DNA of 64,000 bases from Pseudomonas sp. KUIN-1 (GTDB lineage Bacteria > Pseudomonadota > Gammaproteobacteria > Pseudomonadales > Pseudomonadaceae): contig NZ_AP020337.1 in NCBI RefSeq assembly GCF_009176725.1, forward strand, positions 2,666,001-2,730,000, written 5' to 3'. A program made the position numbers and the translations under genes. Positions 60,831 through 64,000 of the stretch are shown piece after piece (the stretch's first letter is position 1; each line of letters begins with the position of its first letter). Below the pieces are notes generated by a model, which was given only the letters and a program-made list of their open reading frames with translations, had not been told where the DNA came from and ran no database searches.

Positions 60831-60976
60831 GACTATCGTGCCAATGCTCTGCGTTGGCATGCATTGGGTGACGCTCCGCGTCACACATCTGCAGTCTTGC
60901 GCGGTATCAAGCGCAAAGGCGTCGCAGGCACTGCTTCACAAAATGCATGCCAGTGCGAAACATTGGCGTGACAGTC
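60831..60976. repeat. Palindromic repeat cluster (BIME-like)
   Basis: Two 41-bp arms in inverted orientation (60831-60871 and 60936-60976) match at 31 of 41 positions, with the shared core GGCATGCATT. Inside lies a perfect short hairpin GTGACGC-TCC-GCGTCAC (60869-60885). The arrangement resembles repeats scattered through P. syringae genomes. It may stabilise the upstream mRNA or act as a terminator. Confidence 0.6.
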
Positions 60977-61051
60977 ATCTTCAAGCTACTTTAATCCCCC
61001 TCCCGCAGGCCGCGCTGTTGCAGCGGGCTCTGTTGTTGTTCTGGAGTATTC

Positions 61052-62206
61052 ATGTTGTTGCCCATCCTTCTGCTGTCAGCCGCCGGGTTTACCGTGTTGA
61101 CCACAGAATTCGTCATCGTCGGTCTTTTGCCAGCGGTTGCCCGCGACCTGAATGTCACGGTCTCCCAGGCAGGTCTGCTGGTGACGCTGTTTGCGTTTAC
61201 CGTCGCCGCCTTTGGTCCTTTTCTGACCGCCTATTTTTCGCGCTTCGAGCGCAAGCGCTTGTTTGTCAGCATCCTGGTGCTGTTCGGCTTTGCAAATGTC
61301 CTGGCGGCGCTGGCGCCCAATATCGCCGTGATGGGGATCGCCCGGCTGATTCCTGCGTTGGGGTTACCGGTGTTCTGGGCGCTGGCCAGCGAGACCGCCG
61401 TGGACATTGTCGGTCCGCAGTTCGCAGGCCGGGCAATTGCCAGGATCGGTTTCGGCATCGTTTGCGCCACGGTATTCGGCATTCCCATCGGTACCCTGAT
61501 CTCCGATGCCTTCGGCTGGCGCACGGCCTTTCTGGTTCTGGCCGCTCTGGCGTTCGCCAAGGCACTGTTGCTGACGGTCTATCTGCCGAAGACGGCTGCC
61601 AGGCAGAACCCGGTATCGATCCTTAAGCAGTTCGGCATCTTGCGCAGCCGGATGATGCAGGGGCACGTGCTGCTCTCGGTGCTGGTGTTCAGCGGCATGT
61701 TCACGGCCTATACCTATCTGGCGGACATGCTCGAGCGTCTTGCCGGTTTCGACGGCGCTCTGGTGGGCTGGTGCCTGATGGGCTTTGGCGCTGTCGGCTT
61801 GCTGGGCAACTCGCTGGGCGGGCGCATGGTCGACCGCCATCCGTTGATTGCCAGCCTGGTGTTCTGCGCATTCATGGTGGTTGGCATGGTCGCGGTGGTG
61901 CCGAGCATCCATTCGGTGGTGGCCTTGCCACTCGCGCTGGCGGTCTGGGGTATCACCCAGGCGGCCTTGTTTCTGGTCAGTCATGTGCGGTTGATCAAGG
62001 CCGCGCCGCAAGCGCCTGCGTTCGCGGCGTCACTGAACATCGCTGGTGCCAACCTCGGCATTGGCATCGGCGCGGTGATCGGCGGCAGGGTCATTGATCA
62101 CCTGGGGCTGGGCAACGTCGGTTTTGCCGCTGCGGGCATCATTGTGCTGGCGATTGTGCTGGCGCTGCTGTTGATCAAGCGTGATCCGGGGCCGCTCCCG
62201 GCTTAG
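61052..62206 (+). CDS. MFS transporter, DHA1 (drug:H+ antiporter) type
   Basis: A 384-residue major facilitator with twelve membrane helices. The first helices read TTEFVIVGLLPAVARDLNVT, the loop 2-3 motif is in FLTAYFSRFERKRL, and the helix-5 antiporter motif resembles GFGIVCATVFGIPIGTLI. Its closest type is YdhP/AraJ/CmlA-like exporters for sugars or drugs. GGAG precedes the ATG. Its stop overlaps the NhaR gene's stop by four bases. Confidence 0.88.
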   Translation: MLLPILLLSAAGFTVLTTEFVIVGLLPAVARDLNVTVSQAGLLVTLFAFTVAAFGPFLTAYFSRFERKRLFVSILVLFGFANVLAALAPNIAVMGIARLIPALGLPVFWALASETAVDIVGPQFAGRAIARIGFGIVCATVFGIPIGTLISDAFGWRTAFLVLAALAFAKALLLTVYLPKTAARQNPVSILKQFGILRSRMMQGHVLLSVLVFSGMFTAYTYLADMLERLAGFDGALVGWCLMGFGAVGLLGNSLGGRMVDRHPLIASLVFCAFMVVGMVAVVPSIHSVVALPLALAVWGITQAALFLVSHVRLIKAAPQAPAFAASLNIAGANLGIGIGAVIGGRVIDHLGLGNVGFAAAGIIVLAIVLALLLIKRDPGPLPA

Positions 62207-63105
62207 CCAGCATCGGTAAACAGCTGATTCCGAGCACTTTCGGCAATGGCGACGACGCCGGGGTGCTTGACCTTGCGCTCCACGGTGATGGCGTAGAACG
62301 ATTCGGTCACCGCATCAGTATGGCCAATCACTTGTACGCCATACTGGTTCTGCACTTCGTCGGCGATCACGCTGGGCGCCACGAACACGCCGCTGCCGGA
62401 TTTGCCAAACGCCTTCATCAGTGCGCTGTCATCGAATTCGCCGATGATGCGTGGCTGAATGCCCTGTTCGGCAAACCAGCGCATCAGTCTGCCTCGAACC
62501 ACGGTCTCCTGACCCGGAATCAGCAGCGGTGCTCCATGCATGCACTGCGGAAAATTTGTCCCGATACGCTCCGCCATTTCACGCGTGGCGAAAAAACTGA
62601 CCCCGCATTCTCCCAGCTTCTGGCTGTAGCCCTTGATGTCCAGATGCGGCGGCATGGGGCTGTCGGAAATCACCAGGTCCAGACGCTGGATGGCCAGGTC
62701 TGCCAGCAGTCGTTCCAGCTTGTCCTCGCGACAGGTGATGCGAATGGACTCATCCAGCGTCATGGTCGGGGCAATCAGGCGGTAGACAATGGACTTGGGC
62801 ACGACGTCGGCCACCCCAATGCGCAACAGCAATTGCTGTTCATCCGGCTGTGAGCGCAACAGGTTTTCCAGGTCATTGCCCAACTGAAACATCTGTTCGG
62901 CATAGGGCAGGGCGAGGCGGCCTGCTTCGGTCATTTCCAGCTGCCGACCGACGCGCTGGAACAGATCGACCCCAAGCGACGCCTCGAGCAGGCTGATCTG
63001 CCCGCTGACAGTCTGCGCGGTCAGATTCAGCTGTTCGCAGGCGCGCACGATGCTGCCGGTCTTGGCCACGACCCAGAAGTAGTGGAGTTGGCGGTAATTG
63101 AGCAT
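62203..63105 (-). CDS. nhaR: LysR family activator NhaR
   Basis: A 300-residue LysR protein with the NhaR-specific N-terminus MLNYRQLHYFWVVAKTGSIV followed by RACEQLNLTAQTVSGQISLL. The C-terminal effector domain has RIGVADVVPKSIVYRLIAP. In E. coli NhaR senses sodium and activates nhaA and osmC. No nhaA is adjacent. It is divergent from a small lipoprotein gene and a TerC gene, across an AT-rich promoter with a TTCGGT palindrome. Confidence 0.88.
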   Translation of the reverse strand: MLNYRQLHYFWVVAKTGSIVRACEQLNLTAQTVSGQISLLEASLGVDLFQRVGRQLEMTEAGRLALPYAEQMFQLGNDLENLLRSQPDEQQLLLRIGVADVVPKSIVYRLIAPTMTLDESIRITCREDKLERLLADLAIQRLDLVISDSPMPPHLDIKGYSQKLGECGVSFFATREMAERIGTNFPQCMHGAPLLIPGQETVVRGRLMRWFAEQGIQPRIIGEFDDSALMKAFGKSGSGVFVAPSVIADEVQNQYGVQVIGHTDAVTESFYAITVERKVKHPGVVAIAESARNQLFTDAG

Positions 63106-63117
63106 AATTTCAGCCGA

Positions 63118-63132
63118 TTCGGTAAAACCGAA
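63118..63132. promoter_or_regulatory. Palindrome in the nhaR divergent promoter
   Basis: TTCGGTAAAACCGAA has perfect 6-bp arms around AAA and lies 13 bp upstream of the nhaR start. It is a candidate for autoregulation or for control of the divergent lipoprotein gene. TATAAA at 63143-63148 is a possible -10 for the plus strand. Confidence 0.5.
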
Positions 63133-63235
63133 GTATACGACTTATAAAATCGAATTTTCCTTATGTTTCAAGATGTCTAGAATCCGCTCCAACGCCGGGC
63201 TGAACATGCCGCCCGGCTTCACAACCGAGGAGCCC

Positions 63236-63478
63236 ATGAACAAAGCCCTTTACGCTGTATTACTGAGCGGTTCGCTGCTGGTAGTGGCAGGGTGCGATCA
63301 GCTAGAGTCTTCCACCAAGCATGTGGTGAACGCCGCAGCTGACAGTGCAAAACAGGTGGTCGATGACACCCATAAAGCTGCGACCCAGGCATTGGACGAC
63401 GCCAGGCAGGAACTTTCGTTGCAGGAATCACCACCAAACTCGGCTGAAACCGAAAACACGTCTGATAAAGAAATCTGA
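63236..63478 (+). CDS. Small lipoprotein
   Basis: An 80-residue lipoprotein. The signal peptide ends in a lipobox LLVVAGC, with lipid attachment at Cys20. The mature part is Ala/Asp/Gln-rich and helical (VVNAAADSAKQVVDDTHKAA). GAGGAG lies five to ten bases before the ATG at 63236. It is followed by a TerC-family gene in the same direction, 34 bp later. The role is unknown; the repeat structure suggests a periplasmic coiled coil. Confidence 0.8.
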   Translation: MNKALYAVLLSGSLLVVAGCDQLESSTKHVVNAAADSAKQVVDDTHKAATQALDDARQELSLQESPPNSAETENTSDKEI

Positions 63479-63512
63479 CTTATAACTATTGGCGCAGGCA
63501 GGGCAGTGATCT

Positions 63513-64000
63513 ATGGAATACCTATTGGAACTCGCGACAAGTCCGGCAGCCTGGATCGCGCTGGCGACACTGGTGGTGATGGAAGTCGTACTGGGCATCG
63601 ATAACCTGATTTTCATCTCGATTCTCACCAACAAGCTGCCTGAACATCAGCGCGAGAAGGCTCGCAAGCTGGGTATCGGCATGGCGCTGGTGATGCGCCT
63701 GGGTCTGCTCAGTACCGTTGCGTACATCGTGCAGCTGACAGAGCCGGTCTTCGAGGTATTCGGCCAGGCGTTCTCATGGAAGGACATGATCCTGATTGCC
63801 GGTGGCCTGTTCCTGGTGTGGAAGGCAACGACGGAAATTCACCACAGCATGGACATCAAGACCGAGGAGGAGAAAGCCCTGGGTTCGGTGGTGATGTTGA
63901 GCATGAGCGCGGCGATCGTACAGATCCTGATGCTGGACCTGGTGTTCTCCATCGACAGTATCATCACTGCCGTGGGCATGACCGAACACCTGCCGATCAT
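63513..64000 (+). CDS. TerC family membrane protein, 5' part, cut by window edge
   Basis: The gene runs off the right end; 162 codons are visible. The sequence [20 protein letters not shown] followed by [20 protein letters not shown], and later [16 protein letters not shown], carries the two conserved NxxD/DSI acidic motifs of TerC proteins. Members transport or bind metal ions (manganese in E. coli Alx/MntP-like systems) and confer tellurite resistance. The full-length protein may have C-terminal CBS and CorC domains, which cannot be seen here. Confidence 0.88.
   Translation, partial: MEYLLELATSPAAWIALATLVVMEVVLGIDNLIFISILTNKLPEHQREKARKLGIGMALVMRLGLLSTVAYIVQLTEPVFEVFGQAFSWKDMILIAGGLFLVWKATTEIHHSMDIKTEEEKALGSVVMLSMSAAIVQILMLDLVFSIDSIITAVGMTEHLPI

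Overview
The window is chromosomal DNA of a fluorescent pseudomonad, most probably of the Pseudomonas syringae group. This rests on the gene content: an arabinose-type araFGH cassette with a periplasmic mutarotase, a bacteriophytochrome with two kinase modules, a membrane-type malate:quinone oxidoreductase, a PaoABCD-type aldehyde oxidase, a TccC-like Rhs protein, Pseudomonas-style REP sequences, and a GC-rich composition with GTG and TTG starts. No rRNA, tRNA, CRISPR array or prophage was seen. Mobile-element traces are limited to one 141-bp MITE-like element, one transposase-like gene remnant and two palindromic repeat clusters.

Layout, left to right. (1) 1-1668: a two-gene DNA-repair operon (radical SAM protein plus UdgX-type protein, cut by the window edge) behind a perfect-spacing LexA box. 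(2) 1779-4512: a zinc-type ABC importer preceded by two Zur-like palindromes and a 48-codon membrane protein with a TTG start. (3) 4563-10654: a sugar block (aldose 1-epimerase, lactonase, araFGH) whose promoters share a 23-bp operator-like sequence. (4) 10713-20318: a two-component system beside MipA/OmpV, an FAD monooxygenase divergent from a TetR regulator across a 31-bp palindrome, an amino-acid permease, a CAP-domain protein, and an HhH/DUF72 pair. (5) 20341-26137: bacteriophytochrome with its response regulator, then mqo. (6) 27027-33217: paoABC, the XdhC-type chaperone, a MocA-like cytidylyltransferase, and a flavin reductase. (7) 33451-37949: succinate-semialdehyde-type and tartrate-type dehydrogenases, each divergent from a LysR regulator.

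(8) 37957-48707 is the most interesting stretch: a GntR-centred catabolic cluster. It has a PotABCD-like importer, a RibBX-type riboflavin enzyme, a DUF1330 protein, a Nudix hydrolase, the GntR/FCD regulator, and an operon of amino-acid-synthesis family protein (DUF1185), alpha/beta hydrolase, aldehyde dehydrogenase and flavin reductase. Copies of TGGTATACCA (or a one-base variant) lie upstream of three transcription units, which ties the block into one probable regulon. The expected flavin-dependent monooxygenase is absent from the window. The cluster is followed by the MITE.

(9) 49071-54247: formaldehyde-dehydrogenase-like and SDR oxidoreductases, then an orphan TccC-like Rhs protein whose variable C-terminus carries a zinc-metalloprotease motif (HEASH plus a downstream Asp). 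(10) 54308-64000: an aldehyde dehydrogenase, PBP7-type endopeptidase, small envelope proteins, a shikimate-dehydrogenase-like paralog that has lost the shikimate-binding serines, YceH, DUF1993, an MFS exporter, NhaR, a small lipoprotein and a TerC-family protein cut by the window edge.

All functional calls are read from motifs, lengths and context. No database search was possible.
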